From IMG/VR virus record IMGVR_UViG_3300042509_001112, positions 1 to 64,000 of that record: a stretch of 64,000 nt of DNA. One strand, given 5' to 3'. Shown piece after piece: positions 8,673-17,939 of this stretch (the stretch's first letter is position 1; every line of letters starts with the position of its first letter). The stretch comes from a virus. Position numbers and translations under genes: made by a program. The notes beneath the pieces were generated by a model that was not told where the DNA came from, ran no database searches, and saw only the letters and a list, made by a program, of their open reading frames with translations.

Positions 8673-9545
8673 TTATATATTTAAACTAACTTCAAAATTA
8701 ATGATTTCTTCTATCTTATTAGGAATAAAAGTTTCACAATCTTTGATATTATCTAATAATTTAATTAAATTGTAGTTTAAAGCAAATTCAGTAATGCCTA
8801 TTTGTTCACCTAATACATCAGTATAAGCATCAAGAACTACTGTTCTCATAGATGCATTATCATCTAAATTAAGTAATAATTTATAAGCAAATGCTATACC
8901 CTTACCTTTTAATCCTTTAATATTATCAGTAGAATCACCAACTATAACTTGTGTCCATAAACTATAGGATGCTTCACTATCATCGACTTCATAGAAATCA
9001 TTAGTTTTGTAATTAAAATGGCTACCTTCAATTTGATTTAAATCCTTATCTGTATGAGCTAATACTGTAGAAATCTTTTGAGTTTTGAAATAGTTATTAG
9101 CCACATTAACTAAATCATCAGCTTCAAATCCTTCTATCTTAATAAAATTCCAATTATCTATACAATAGTTAGTTAATTCTTTAAGATATTTAGGCTTTTC
9201 TAATTTCTTTCTATTAGCTTTATACTCTGGATATAAACTATATCTATGAGAGCCACCTGTTAATAGAGCTACATAATATATACAACCTGAGTTAATTAAG
9301 ATATTAGTAAAATGAATATTAAATTCATTTATTATATCATCTAAAGTTCTTTCAGCTTGATTACCATATTGTTCTATTTGTTCATCAGACTGTTTTTTAT
9401 CAACAGCTGTTGCAAAAATTATACTATCAGCATCTATAACAGCCACTTTATAGTCACCTTTTTGTATAATTTTTATATTGTTAATATAGTCAACTAAGGA
9501 ACTCCTTAGCTGACTATTAACATTAATTTTTGTGTTATTCTGCAT
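8673..9545 (-). CDS. 5'-3' exonuclease / flap endonuclease (FEN family)
   Basis: About 290 residues of the PIN-like FEN family used by phages to remove RNA primers and flaps. Visible metal-binding clusters: VAVIDADS near residue 38, EGFEADDLV near 139-145, HTDKDL near 165-169, and VGDSTDNIKG near 203-211. These are followed by the GKGIA of the helix-3-turn DNA-binding element. YKANRKK near 110 matches the arch region. This order matches bacterial Pol I N-domains, T5 exonuclease and T4 RNase H. The ATG at 9545 was chosen; a TTG two codons earlier is possible. It overlaps the next upstream gene by about 11 nt. Confidence 0.88.
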   Translation of the reverse strand: MQNNTKINVNSQLRSSLVDYINNIKIIQKGDYKVAVIDADSIIFATAVDKKQSDEQIEQYGNQAERTLDDIINEFNIHFTNILINSGCIYYVALLTGGSHRYSLYPEYKANRKKLEKPKYLKELTNYCIDNWNFIKIEGFEADDLVNVANNYFKTQKISTVLAHTDKDLNQIEGSHFNYKTNDFYEVDDSEASYSLWTQVIVGDSTDNIKGLKGKGIAFAYKLLLNLDDNASMRTVVLDAYTDVLGEQIGITEFALNYNLIKLLDNIKDCETFIPNKIEEIINFEVSLNI

Positions 9546-9867
9546 ATTCAATAACTTCTGTGTAGTTTTCTACATCTTCAGTATGCATTGCTTCTAACCA
9601 CATATTATAGATTTTTCTATAATCTTGATTTTGTATAAACATTTGATAATAACGCCATAATTCGTTATCACCTTGTTCATAAGCAATTATAAACTGATCA
9701 GCAGGAATTTGATCAGGATAACAGTATTCTTCAATCATACTACCTAAAGCATAATCACCATTAATTGCTGCTTCATATTCATTTGAATGTATTCCAAATT
9801 TAAGTTCAACAGCATTTAAAAGTTTCTCAGAATAAAAAATTCTATTCTTGTCTTTTGTATTTATCAT
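9535..9867 (-). CDS. Hypothetical acidic protein upstream of FEN nuclease
   Basis: A 110-residue acidic, aromatic-rich protein (many Tyr, Glu, Asp; FIIAYEQGDNELWRYYQMFI) predicted to be helical. No motif recognised. The only ATG near the 5' end is at 9867; a GTG at 9873 would add two residues. It overlaps the next gene upstream by about 26 nt and the FEN gene by 11 nt, so expression is likely coupled. Acidic small proteins of this sort in phage replication blocks are sometimes DNA mimics or inhibitors, but nothing here proves that. Confidence 0.6.
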   Translation of the reverse strand: MINTKDKNRIFYSEKLLNAVELKFGIHSNEYEAAINGDYALGSMIEEYCYPDQIPADQFIIAYEQGDNELWRYYQMFIQNQDYRKIYNMWLEAMHTEDVENYTEVIEYAE

Positions 9868-10111
9868 ATACACTAATATTACTATATTGATTAATTAAAT
9901 AGTCATTTAAATTATCAACAATAGATTCATATTCAAGTTGAATATCTTCTTTATATATGTAACAATCATTTGTTTCATCATAATCAAATATTTCTTCAGA
10001 AGACTTATACTTATCTTTTATAAAGATATCAGCTAAATCTTGAGCTATTGTTAATGAATTTAAAGTGACTTCAACACTTTTAATTGCTTTTTCAGCATAG
10101 TTATTTATCAT
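9842..10111 (-). CDS. Hypothetical small acidic protein
   Basis: 89 residues, acidic and largely helical (INNYAEKAIKSVEVTLNSLT, then ADIFIKDKYKSSEEIF). Not recognised. It overlaps the RusA-like gene's stop by 11 nt and the next downstream gene by about 26 nt. Its existence is supported by the compact chain of overlapping leftward genes and an ATG start. Confidence 0.55.
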   Translation of the reverse strand: MINNYAEKAIKSVEVTLNSLTIAQDLADIFIKDKYKSSEEIFDYDETNDCYIYKEDIQLEYESIVDNLNDYLINQYSNISVYDKYKRQE

Positions 10112-10688
10112 TTATAGTATAAATTGTTATAATGAGTTTTTGACTTTCATCTGGACTAGGACTATATCTAGTAGGTATTTCTCTAATAAACTCAATAGAA
10201 TCGTCAGCACCTATTATAGTTTTTAAACAATCTAATAATACCTTACGATATATTAAAGCTAGATTATCTAAATCCCAATTGTTACTCCCTATTGGTTTAA
10301 TAAATTTTATATCAACACCTATTGGAAATAATTGTCTAGGTATTACTTTTAAATCTTTTAGATGTTTATAAAAGAACTTTTTAATTTCATAAGCAATTTT
10401 ATTTCTAAGATTATGATTAAGACCTACCCATATGTTTTGTCCAGATATTTTTTTATATCTTGGTTTACCTACACTACGGATATTTTTTAATATTTTTTCA
10501 TTTGTTTCAATATTTATAAGTTCACCTGCTTTATTAAAACTATGCTTATTATTTTGATACTTCTTAGGTATCTTATCTGTCTTCTTATAATAAACAGGTC
10601 TTCTTTTGTTACTAAGAGTTACATATTCTATGTAGTCCTCAATACTTACCTGATAGATTATATCTTTCTCTTCTATTCTGTATCCCAC
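10101..10688 (-). CDS. RusA-like Holliday-junction resolvase
   Basis: The C-terminal part carries the RusA signature: NNWDLDNLALIYRKVLLDCL followed by GADDSIEFIREI, giving the conserved acidic residues D139, D141, D153, D162 and D163. RusA dimers bind four-way junctions and cut them with metal-bound Asp residues. The family is usually about 120 residues; here 195 residues include an N-terminal extension of about 70 that is not recognised. The start is GTG at 10688, with no ATG nearby upstream in frame. A role in resolving recombination or replication branches beside the Sak4-like and FEN genes is consistent. Confidence 0.75.
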   Translation of the reverse strand: MGYRIEEKDIIYQVSIEDYIEYVTLSNKRRPVYYKKTDKIPKKYQNNKHSFNKAGELINIETNEKILKNIRSVGKPRYKKISGQNIWVGLNHNLRNKIAYEIKKFFYKHLKDLKVIPRQLFPIGVDIKFIKPIGSNNWDLDNLALIYRKVLLDCLKTIIGADDSIEFIREIPTRYSPSPDESQKLIITIYTINDK

Positions 10689-10708
10689 AATAATCTATAT
10701 TAAATGTG

Positions 10709-11731
10709 TTATAGTAAGCTATCTATCAACATTTGAGCATCATTTAACCCATATACTCTAATAAAGTCGCTAATATCTTTTACACCATATTCATCAGGAA
10801 TAAACTTAGGTATTATATCTTTATATGTATTTGTAAGGTGAGCAGTACCCTGCTTACCACTTTTATCATTATCATATAAAGAATATATATGTTCAATACC
10901 ATTTTGTTTTAGCTCTTCATAAATCTTATTAGATAATGAATTCATTTCACCCTGTAAACTTATACTTTGGTAACCCAATTTATATAGACACATAACATCT
11001 TTTAAACTCTTGGTTATGATTAGGATGTTTTCAGAAGTAAACTTCTTACTAGGATCTAAAAAACACTTGGTTTTAAAATAGTTATATCCCTCTATATCAT
11101 TTTGACTACCAGAAAACAGCCATTTAGTTTTCTTGTTTTTAGTTAAAGGACAATAGATTTTGTATGATTGATTGAATTCATATGCATATACAGGATTATT
11201 TCTATTGTATATGCGACATAAACTACCATTTAACCATACATATTTACAACTATACACATTAAATAGTTTTAAAGTATCAATATCAATGTAATATTGACCC
11301 CAATATTCTTTATCTACAAGTGTATAATCTTGACTTTCTATTGTAATGATATTCTTCTTAACAGATAACTTAATACTATCACTAGAATTAAATAACATTC
11401 TAGTAGCATTAGTACTAATATCTTTTAATTTAAAATCATTAGAAATAATTTTAAGAGCTTCCTGAAAATTACAGTTGTATAATTTTTGTACTATACTAAA
11501 ACAGTCAAATGTTTCATTAGTACTAAAATCTTTAGCAATAAATTTATCACCGACATACTTTATACCAAAACTAGGATTTCTATCTTCCCTAAAAGGTGAA
11601 GATATTAGATTACTATATTGTAGTTTAGTGTTAAGATAATACTCTATAATTTGTTGATCAGATAGCTTACTTAACACAAAATCTTTGGTTATGTAAGAAT
11701 CTTCGGAATTAATATTTGAAAAATCAAACAT
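10709..11731 (-). CDS. TOPRIM DNA primase (zincless, DnaG-related)
   Basis: A 340-residue primase-like protein. Residues about 40-100 (SPFREDRNPSFGIKY, then KDFSTNETFDCFSIVQKLY) follow the CHC2 primase domain pattern but lack the zinc-binding Cys/His set. Residues about 230-330 form a TOPRIM domain: ILIITKSLKDVMCLYKLGY, SISLQGEMN, LYDNDKSGKQG (D287, D289) and a C-terminal KDISDFI. In DnaG the first motif holds a catalytic Glu; here the aligned residue appears to be Lys (K241). It would make primers for the DnaB-like helicase encoded about 1.4 kb upstream. No helicase domain is fused. Confidence 0.8.
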   Translation of the reverse strand: MFDFSNINSEDSYITKDFVLSKLSDQQIIEYYLNTKLQYSNLISSPFREDRNPSFGIKYVGDKFIAKDFSTNETFDCFSIVQKLYNCNFQEALKIISNDFKLKDISTNATRMLFNSSDSIKLSVKKNIITIESQDYTLVDKEYWGQYYIDIDTLKLFNVYSCKYVWLNGSLCRIYNRNNPVYAYEFNQSYKIYCPLTKNKKTKWLFSGSQNDIEGYNYFKTKCFLDPSKKFTSENILIITKSLKDVMCLYKLGYQSISLQGEMNSLSNKIYEELKQNGIEHIYSLYDNDKSGKQGTAHLTNTYKDIIPKFIPDEYGVKDISDFIRVYGLNDAQMLIDSLL

Positions 11732-11785
11732 AACCTAGATTTATGTTAATTAATAATTAATTTAATTTATTTAATTTAGTATTGA

Positions 11786-12334
11786 TTAAAATGGTAGCGA
11801 ATCTATTTGATCAGTTACTTTAGCACCATTAGCTTCTACAGTAGCTTTATTTACACGTTTAAGATCATACTCAATATTTGGATTATAAGTAAGAGCACTC
11901 ATCTCAGATGTAACTGTCATAGGTTCAGCAAAATTAGGTAAACCTAATACAGTCTTAACATATACTTTACCATCACGTTGAGATACATATTCCTCACCTG
12001 TAAATTTCATTCTTAGTTTCTTACCACTAAGAATCTTATTAATATCTTGTAAAGTTGTTGCAGAATTAACTACATTCTCATCAACAACTTTAGTCATCAT
12101 ATGTTTTAGTTTCCTCATAGTATATTGAGGAGCATTACCTTCCATAGACATATCAATATTAAGTTCTGCACCATTATCTAAACTAAATGGTACACGAATT
12201 ACTGCTTTACCATTAGGAGTTGTTTCTGATGTGATTGTACCTATTGTTACATTATCATGTACTCCTGGTTTAACAGATGGTTTAACACTTGAACCTGATT
12301 GAACGTCACTGAAATTAAATGTAATATTACTCAT
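11786..12334 (-). CDS. Single-stranded DNA-binding protein (SSB-like)
   Basis: 182 residues from the ATG at 12334 (MSNITFNFSDVQSG). A longer frame from 12406 adds an odd Ile/Tyr-rich peptide and runs into the upstream gene, so it is rejected. The body is beta-rich and ends in an acidic/hydrophobic tip, TDQIDSLPF, like the protein-binding tails of SSBs. The location between the Sak4-like ATPase and the primase is typical for a phage SSB. The OB-fold itself is inferred rather than directly recognised. Confidence 0.65.
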   Translation of the reverse strand: MSNITFNFSDVQSGSSVKPSVKPGVHDNVTIGTITSETTPNGKAVIRVPFSLDNGAELNIDMSMEGNAPQYTMRKLKHMMTKVVDENVVNSATTLQDINKILSGKKLRMKFTGEEYVSQRDGKVYVKTVLGLPNFAEPMTVTSEMSALTYNPNIEYDLKRVNKATVEANGAKVTDQIDSLPF

Positions 12335-12398
12335 ATATTTGTTGTTTAAAAAGTTAAAAATAAATTGGATTATACTTATGTAAATTATTATATATCTA

Positions 12399-13145
12399 TT
12401 AATCAATATAGATTTTATCCCAATAAGTTTCTAGCTTATTGTTTTTCATAGTTGCTACTACAAGTTCTTGATTTCTCAAGTGTTCTGGTCTAGCACCGCA
12501 TGTTATTAAATCACTACTATTAAAATTAAGTATGGTATTATCACCATCTCTAGATAAGAAACCAATAGCATCTGCAGTTGAACACAATAAACTTTTAAGC
12601 TTACCTGTTAAATCAATATCAGCAGCCATAACTTCTTTACCTTTAATCTCAATAGATTTGTCTTTTAAATGACCTAAGAATATTACATTATGAGATAGAC
12701 TTTTAATATAGTCTACAACATCAAAGAATGCTTCTCTTAAGTATAAATAACCAGCACCGTTTGGTAATTTGAGTACACTTTCTCCATCAAAGTTCTTACC
12801 CATAGGGGTTTCTTTGTACTTTTTTATAGCAAGTGGCATTACCATATCTTCTAAAGCTGTAATAGTATCTACAGCAATATACTTATAAGGTCTGCCTGCT
12901 TTTTTAATTTCTTCACCATAAGTTTTAAGATCAGCTAGATCATTAATAGTTACCTTCATAGCATCTACAAAATCACTACCTTTCTCAAAATCTAGTAATA
13001 AACAATTATCTAATTGTGCAATTAGACTTGTTTTACCTGCTTTTGGTTTAGAATAAATTACCAATACTCCTGGAGATTTTCTACTAGGAGGAATCCTACT
13101 AGTTGGTAAAATAACCTTACTACTCTTTTCTACTTCTACACTCAT
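12399..13145 (-). CDS. Sak4-like RecA-fold ATPase (recombinase)
   Basis: A 248-residue P-loop protein of the phage AAA_24/Sak4 type. Walker A is YSKPKAGKTS (near residues 31-40), Walker B is YIAVDTITAL (D93), and a later VIFLGHLKDK segment supplies the sensor-like position. Sak4 proteins are single-domain RecA relatives that stimulate annealing or strand exchange, usually with a phage SSB, and here the SSB-like gene is the next one downstream. It lies 18 nt from the helicase gene, as part of a compact replication and recombination unit. Confidence 0.82.
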   Translation of the reverse strand: MSVEVEKSSKVILPTSRIPPSRKSPGVLVIYSKPKAGKTSLIAQLDNCLLLDFEKGSDFVDAMKVTINDLADLKTYGEEIKKAGRPYKYIAVDTITALEDMVMPLAIKKYKETPMGKNFDGESVLKLPNGAGYLYLREAFFDVVDYIKSLSHNVIFLGHLKDKSIEIKGKEVMAADIDLTGKLKSLLCSTADAIGFLSRDGDNTILNFNSSDLITCGARPEHLRNQELVVATMKNNKLETYWDKIYID

Positions 13146-13163
13146 CTAGTTATTTTAATTGTT

Positions 13164-14216
13164 TTACTTTAATTTACTTAAATACTCTTGATATAAAGCA
13201 TCAGTCATTTCATCTACTTTAGGTAATTCTATAAATGTACCTGCTCTAGCATTAAATAGAGTACCTATTGCAATATTGTCAATAGATAATCTGTTTTTAA
13301 TAATCTTTAGCATTACAAAATTACTTCTAAAGTCATGAAGTTTATACTTTAGGCATTCTCTCATATCTAATTTCCAAGGATTCATTAGACCAATAACAAC
13401 ATCACTATCGTCATATGGATTTCTAGTATTCTTAAAATCAGATTGTTGAGGTGATATATCAACACCTTTAAGTTTACTACGTTCCACACTAGATAGTGAG
13501 TCATTAAATTGGCTAATATTAAAGAAACTCATACCAAACTGGTTGGACAATTCTACGCAATATTCAGACCACTTATCAATATTTTCCTTAACAGAGAAAC
13601 CTCTCTCTAAGCTCATTAAAGATAAGTGATCTAAAACTACTACGCATTGCCAATTTGGATTATAAGGTTTAAAGCTTACAATCTTTTGTTTCTGTTTACC
13701 TTCATGATCAGTATATGTTTCATAACTAAACTTACCATGTTTCTTACCATGTTCCCACAATGTAAAGTACATTCCAGTAGGGTTCTCTGGTTTAAAATAG
13801 AAGTTTATTCTAGAAAACATTTCTTCCATAAAAGGTATTTCCTTATTAACTATTTCTAGCTCAGATTGAGATAACCTATTCTGACCTAAGCCTTTAATTG
13901 TTTCAGGAGGGATTATAATTCCATATTTGTTGTAAATGATACTACTTAACCAATTACATTGTTTAGTAACTTTATCAATCTCATAAGAGTAATAAAACAC
14001 ATCTAGTTTTATACCTTTCTTATCAGCATCTTGAATAGCATTACTAATCATATAATCACATAAAGTTGTCTTACCAGTACCTGAATTACCACCGATAAGA
14101 GTCTTACACTTTCTTTGTACACCAAATATGTAATTATTCAATCTATTAAAACCATTAGATAGACCTTCATATTTACCTTCTAACCCCTCTTCTATCCTAA
14201 GTTTTAAATCACTCAT
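13164..14216 (-). CDS. DnaB-like replicative helicase (SF4)
   Basis: A 350-residue RecA-fold helicase. Walker A GGNSGTGKTT lies at residues 42-51, a catalytic Glu-containing YYSYEID follows (about 75-81), and Walker B is CVVVLDHLSLM (D196). FFNISQFND provides the motif 3 Gln and the C-terminal KIIKNR segment the Arg-finger region. It lacks the N-terminal DnaB collar domain, so it is the helicase core only, like several phage SF4 enzymes. It would unwind the fork for the family B polymerase. Ten bases separate it from the upstream putative loader gene. Confidence 0.87.
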   Translation of the reverse strand: MSDLKLRIEEGLEGKYEGLSNGFNRLNNYIFGVQRKCKTLIGGNSGTGKTTLCDYMISNAIQDADKKGIKLDVFYYSYEIDKVTKQCNWLSSIIYNKYGIIIPPETIKGLGQNRLSQSELEIVNKEIPFMEEMFSRINFYFKPENPTGMYFTLWEHGKKHGKFSYETYTDHEGKQKQKIVSFKPYNPNWQCVVVLDHLSLMSLERGFSVKENIDKWSEYCVELSNQFGMSFFNISQFNDSLSSVERSKLKGVDISPQQSDFKNTRNPYDDSDVVIGLMNPWKLDMRECLKYKLHDFRSNFVMLKIIKNRLSIDNIAIGTLFNARAGTFIELPKVDEMTDALYQEYLSKLK

Positions 14217-14225
14217 TCTTTACCT

Positions 14226-14870
14226 CTATACCCCTTCTAAATCATTACTTATTTTATATGTATCTTGATTATCATTAATACCTTGGACATAGGCTTCACA
14301 ATAACCAGATAACATACTAGTTCCATCTTTAATTATAAAGTATGGAGCTAATTTCATTTTATCATAGTTCCTTGCTTTACAATCATTAATATAATTCTTT
14401 GTGGCTTCTAGAATTATATCTTTTGTAAATTGAGGATTATCAATGATAAACTTATTCATTTTATTACTACAATCTTGTATACTACTCCTTACATAAAAAC
14501 CACCTGACTTTATACCTTTAGGAAACAAATCATAATATTCTTCTATCCAAGATACTTTATAAGGTATTAGTTTTTCATTACTAGGAGCACTCTTAACAAA
14601 TTCTTTAAAGATTAATTCTCCTTTAGAAGTTAATCTAAGATTGTTTGAATACAAATCTTCTAGTGATATCTTATTTTCATTTTGAACAATTCTACATATA
14701 AATTGTTTTTGTGTTAAATTACTTATTATATAATTAGTATAGGGTTCTACATCGTGATAATCACAAATAATATCAATATTTTTATTATATAACGAGTATA
14801 ATAAAACATATTCTTGAAAATCTATATTATTATTTAATAAGTTTTTAACTAATAAATGTAATTGACTCAT
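14226..14870 (-). CDS. Putative replisome organiser / helicase loader
   Basis: 214 residues. The N-terminal about 85 residues are helical and include RLTSKGELIFKEF, which looks like the end of a winged helix. The C-terminal half (DLFPKGIKSGG, KMNKFIIDNP, ILEATKNYINDCKARNYD, LAPYFIIKDG, LSGYCEAY) resembles a conserved phage domain usually encoded beside DnaB helicases. The position directly upstream of the helicase, ten bases away, supports a loader or origin-binding role. The function is inferred from neighbourhood. It overlaps the upstream gene by 4 nt. Confidence 0.55.
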   Translation of the reverse strand: MSQLHLLVKNLLNNNIDFQEYVLLYSLYNKNIDIICDYHDVEPYTNYIISNLTQKQFICRIVQNENKISLEDLYSNNLRLTSKGELIFKEFVKSAPSNEKLIPYKVSWIEEYYDLFPKGIKSGGFYVRSSIQDCSNKMNKFIIDNPQFTKDIILEATKNYINDCKARNYDKMKLAPYFIIKDGTSMLSGYCEAYVQGINDNQDTYKISNDLEGV

Positions 14871-15901
14871 AAATCATCATTATCAACAGATTGTTCAGCT
14901 TCATCATAACTTTCTAGCATATCAAAAAATGGATCATTAGCTGGAGGTTGTTCTACAGGAGTACTATTAACAGGAGTATTTTCAACAACAGCATTATTTA
15001 TCATTGCAGTTAAATAATCATTCATTGCATTAATAGATGTTCCAGTTGTAGAAGATAAATTACCAGTATTTAAGTGTCCAGACTTTAGTTTTATAGTATC
15101 AAATGCACTTTTATACATATTTATCTTTTTTTTATAATCTAAAGCTTTATATTCTTCACCCTCATTATGTGATTTAAAAATACTATTAAAACATTTTGAT
15201 TTATAGTTATAAAAATCATTTCTAGCTTCATCAATAAGATTACCATTTATAATTGATTCTTCAATATCTGATAATTCATTATCAATTTTATCAAGTTTAT
15301 TAGTATGTCTTTCTAAATTACTAGTTAATTTATTCTTTTCATTAAGTAGTTTATGATAATTAGAATCACTTCTTAAAATACATTCTTGAACATTTTTATA
15401 AGTATTTAGTCTAGAAGTATAATCTTGAAAAGTAACTGCTATATTATCTATTAAATTAGATATTTCTGAACTATTAGAATTAAAAAATACAATTGCAAAA
15501 TCAGAATTTTTATCTATTTTAATATCATAATCTTCTTCTAAATAAAAAGGAAAGTGATTATGCATACTATTAAAGTAAAATTCTACTCTTAATTTAGCAT
15601 TAAATATAGGTTGTAGTATATTTCTAATTAGTTCTTCAGCAAGATTATCGTGATTTGTATATGGACTAAAACCATCATTTACATCAACATTTACTAACTT
15701 TAAAGGTACTAAAATAGCTCTTTTATTTTGTGCTAATTTTATAAAATTAGTAATTTGATTGTCTTTTTTATTATCTTTAAAATTGTTATTTAAGTAATAT
15801 TTTATATTACTCATAACTTGAAAGTTTTTGTAAGTGGAATTAATAACTTCCCACACAGCGTTAAAAACAGTTTCTACGTTAGCTTTATTTTTATTATCCA
15901 T
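14867..15901 (-). CDS. Hypothetical protein with central coiled coil
   Basis: 344 residues, not recognised. The middle (about 185-240) is a charged coiled coil (LLNEKNKLTSNLERHTNKLD and following). The C-terminal about 60 residues are low-complexity with Pro/Asn/Thr (NTPVNSTPVEQPPANDPF) and an acidic end (YDEAEQSVDNDD), like protein-interaction tails. The N-terminal part is mixed alpha/beta. It sits between the replication core and the amidotransferase island and could belong to either. Confidence 0.65.
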   Translation of the reverse strand: MDNKNKANVETVFNAVWEVINSTYKNFQVMSNIKYYLNNNFKDNKKDNQITNFIKLAQNKRAILVPLKLVNVDVNDGFSPYTNHDNLAEELIRNILQPIFNAKLRVEFYFNSMHNHFPFYLEEDYDIKIDKNSDFAIVFFNSNSSEISNLIDNIAVTFQDYTSRLNTYKNVQECILRSDSNYHKLLNEKNKLTSNLERHTNKLDKIDNELSDIEESIINGNLIDEARNDFYNYKSKCFNSIFKSHNEGEEYKALDYKKKINMYKSAFDTIKLKSGHLNTGNLSSTTGTSINAMNDYLTAMINNAVVENTPVNSTPVEQPPANDPFFDMLESYDEAEQSVDNDDL

Positions 15902-15912
15902 ATTTTTAATTA

Positions 15913-16404
15913 TTATTCATACCAATTATTATAATCATCATAACTTCCTTGATTATAAGATTTTCTAGTTTTAAACATTTTTATTACATTAGTATAATCA
16001 TCAATATCTTCCATATCTGACCATACTATATTATACTTAGTTAATAAAGTATTTTTAATTGCGTTTGTTGTTATAACATCTATAAAATAAAAACTATAAT
16101 TATTTTCTGTAATTATTTTACTTATTGTTTTTAATAACACACCTTGACTTACAAATATCTCAGGAGTTTCTAAATTATATACACAAAAAGATTCAACAGA
16201 TAATAATTTTTGTATAACATTATCTAAACTAACATAATCATTATAAGTGTAATAATTTAGATTAGATGCTACTTGATAAATATTAGAGAATAAAACTGAT
16301 TTGGTATCAGCTTTATTCTCTTCAATTGTACTAACATAATCAATCGTATAATCAAAAGAAGTATTTACAATACTTTTTATATTTTTTTCAATAATTTTTA
16401 CCAT
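15913..16404 (-). CDS. Hypothetical protein adjoining amidotransferase island
   Basis: 163 residues, alternating beta strands and helices (FYFIDVITTNAIKNTLLTKY; IFVSQGVLLKTISKIITENN) that could form a small alpha/beta domain. No known motif. It ends in a Tyr/Asn/Asp-rich tail. Two bases separate it from the first class II amidotransferase gene, so it is probably translated with the island. The start is the ATG at 16404. Confidence 0.6.
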   Translation of the reverse strand: MVKIIEKNIKSIVNTSFDYTIDYVSTIEENKADTKSVLFSNIYQVASNLNYYTYNDYVSLDNVIQKLLSVESFCVYNLETPEIFVSQGVLLKTISKIITENNYSFYFIDVITTNAIKNTLLTKYNIVWSDMEDIDDYTNVIKMFKTRKSYNQGSYDDYNNWYE

Positions 16405-16406
16405 AT

Positions 16407-17939
16407 TTAAGAAGTTAATATTTGTTCTAATCTAGATTTAATTTTAGGTACTTCTTCTTTATAAAAATTCTCATAAAACATAATCAAAGCTTTAGAATTA
16501 AATTTAGTTTTATAGAAATTATTTACATTATTAACTTGTAAATTAGTATTTCTACTAATTGTATCATAAAGTGCTCTTAATTTCTTTCTTTTATTATTAG
16601 AAATACTTTCTCCATATAAATTAACTAATTTCATGTAATCTTTATAAATACTTACATAAGCTTTCTTAGGTATTACTTGAAACTCATCATTTAAACTTCT
16701 AGCACTTACAACACAACTAAGATCATCATTAAAATCTATAGATTTAATTGTTAAAGCATGAGTAACATCTGGATTTTCACTAGAATTATAACAATTAAAA
16801 ATATAATACAACTTATCAGCTTTAATTTTAACATTGAATTTATCAATATCTTTCTTAGCTCTTAAGAAGAAGTGATCTTTATTACTTTTATCAATATTAA
16901 TATAAACATCTAAGTTAGTATTAGTATTATCATCAGTATCACTATCACTAAAATTTATAAAAGTTTTAGGTTTTTTTCTAAAAGAAGTTTGATTACTATT
17001 TTTAGTATTACCTATAATTTTTAAATCAGACTTAGGAGCTTCTAGAATTTCTATTGTAAAATCAAAGTTAGTATTAACTTTTCTTTTAATCTCAGTATTT
17101 GCTTTATTATCAATACTAATAATTTTAGCTTCTGATGGTTTATCTTTAGGACCTTCTAGTTGTAATTGACTAGTTGGAGTTGGTGAATTACGAATAGAAT
17201 TTAAAGCTTTACCCCACCAATGAGAGTAAATACTATTTATATCATCATAATCATCAATATCATTACTAGTATTTTTTATTTCAACACCTCCTCTATCATT
17301 ATAAAGACCATTAGAATAACCTTTATTACTAAATAAGAAGCCTTTCTCAGAAACAAAATTACCTGCTCTAATCAACTCTCTATCAGGAAACATAAAACAT
17401 ACTTTCTGACCTACTAAGTCTTGATTAATACTACTAGTAAAAGCATCTTCACCTTTTAGTTTTAACTCAGCAATCTCTTTATCTGATCCAAAATTAGTAT
17501 AAGCCCAATTAAAACTATCACTTAAATCTGAAGCAATATCATAATAACTACTATGATAGAAAATACCATTATGAGCAAATACACCTGTTTCTATATTATC
17601 ACTATCTAAAGTTAAAATAGAACCTTTAGGACCTTCAGTAGGTAATTCTCCTAACACATAAGGATGTTGGTTATAAGTACTTTTATTACCAGCAGTGCCT
17701 TGTCTAAGGTGAATCATTAACTCATCACCAGGTTGAATATCACAAGATTTTAACCACTTATAAAATTCATCTACAGTTTGATTATAATAACCTTTATTTA
17801 GCATAAGAGTGTTGGAGAGCTGTTTTCTAACAGCTCCGCCAATACCATCTCTATTAAAAGTTATTCCATTATTTACAGACCAGATTACAAATTCATGGTC
17901 ATACACTACATTACTTGGTTTTATTATCAGTAAACACAT
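16407..17939 (-). CDS. Class II (Ntn) glutamine amidotransferase-like protein, copy 1
   Basis: 510 residues. After Met removal Cys2 would be the N-terminal nucleophile that takes ammonia from glutamine. The GATase II pattern is recognisable: NRDGIGG (29-35) for the RGxDAsG loop, IHLRQGTAG (R79, T82) and FAHNGIFY (N124, G125) for the oxyanion site. This domain spans about residues 1-230. The rest is beta-rich and not recognised (FDFTIEILEAPKSDL; DKLYYIFNCYNS). No synthetase or sugar isomerase domain is fused, so the ammonia or glutamyl group must go to another protein. The start overlaps the amidoligase stop by 1 nt. The likely partners are the amidoligases and ATP-grasp enzyme of the same island. 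Confidence 0.82.
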   Translation of the reverse strand: MCLLIIKPSNVVYDHEFVIWSVNNGITFNRDGIGGAVRKQLSNTLMLNKGYYNQTVDEFYKWLKSCDIQPGDELMIHLRQGTAGNKSTYNQHPYVLGELPTEGPKGSILTLDSDNIETGVFAHNGIFYHSSYYDIASDLSDSFNWAYTNFGSDKEIAELKLKGEDAFTSSINQDLVGQKVCFMFPDRELIRAGNFVSEKGFLFSNKGYSNGLYNDRGGVEIKNTSNDIDDYDDINSIYSHWWGKALNSIRNSPTPTSQLQLEGPKDKPSEAKIISIDNKANTEIKRKVNTNFDFTIEILEAPKSDLKIIGNTKNSNQTSFRKKPKTFINFSDSDTDDNTNTNLDVYINIDKSNKDHFFLRAKKDIDKFNVKIKADKLYYIFNCYNSSENPDVTHALTIKSIDFNDDLSCVVSARSLNDEFQVIPKKAYVSIYKDYMKLVNLYGESISNNKRKKLRALYDTISRNTNLQVNNVNNFYKTKFNSKALIMFYENFYKEEVPKIKSRLEQILTS

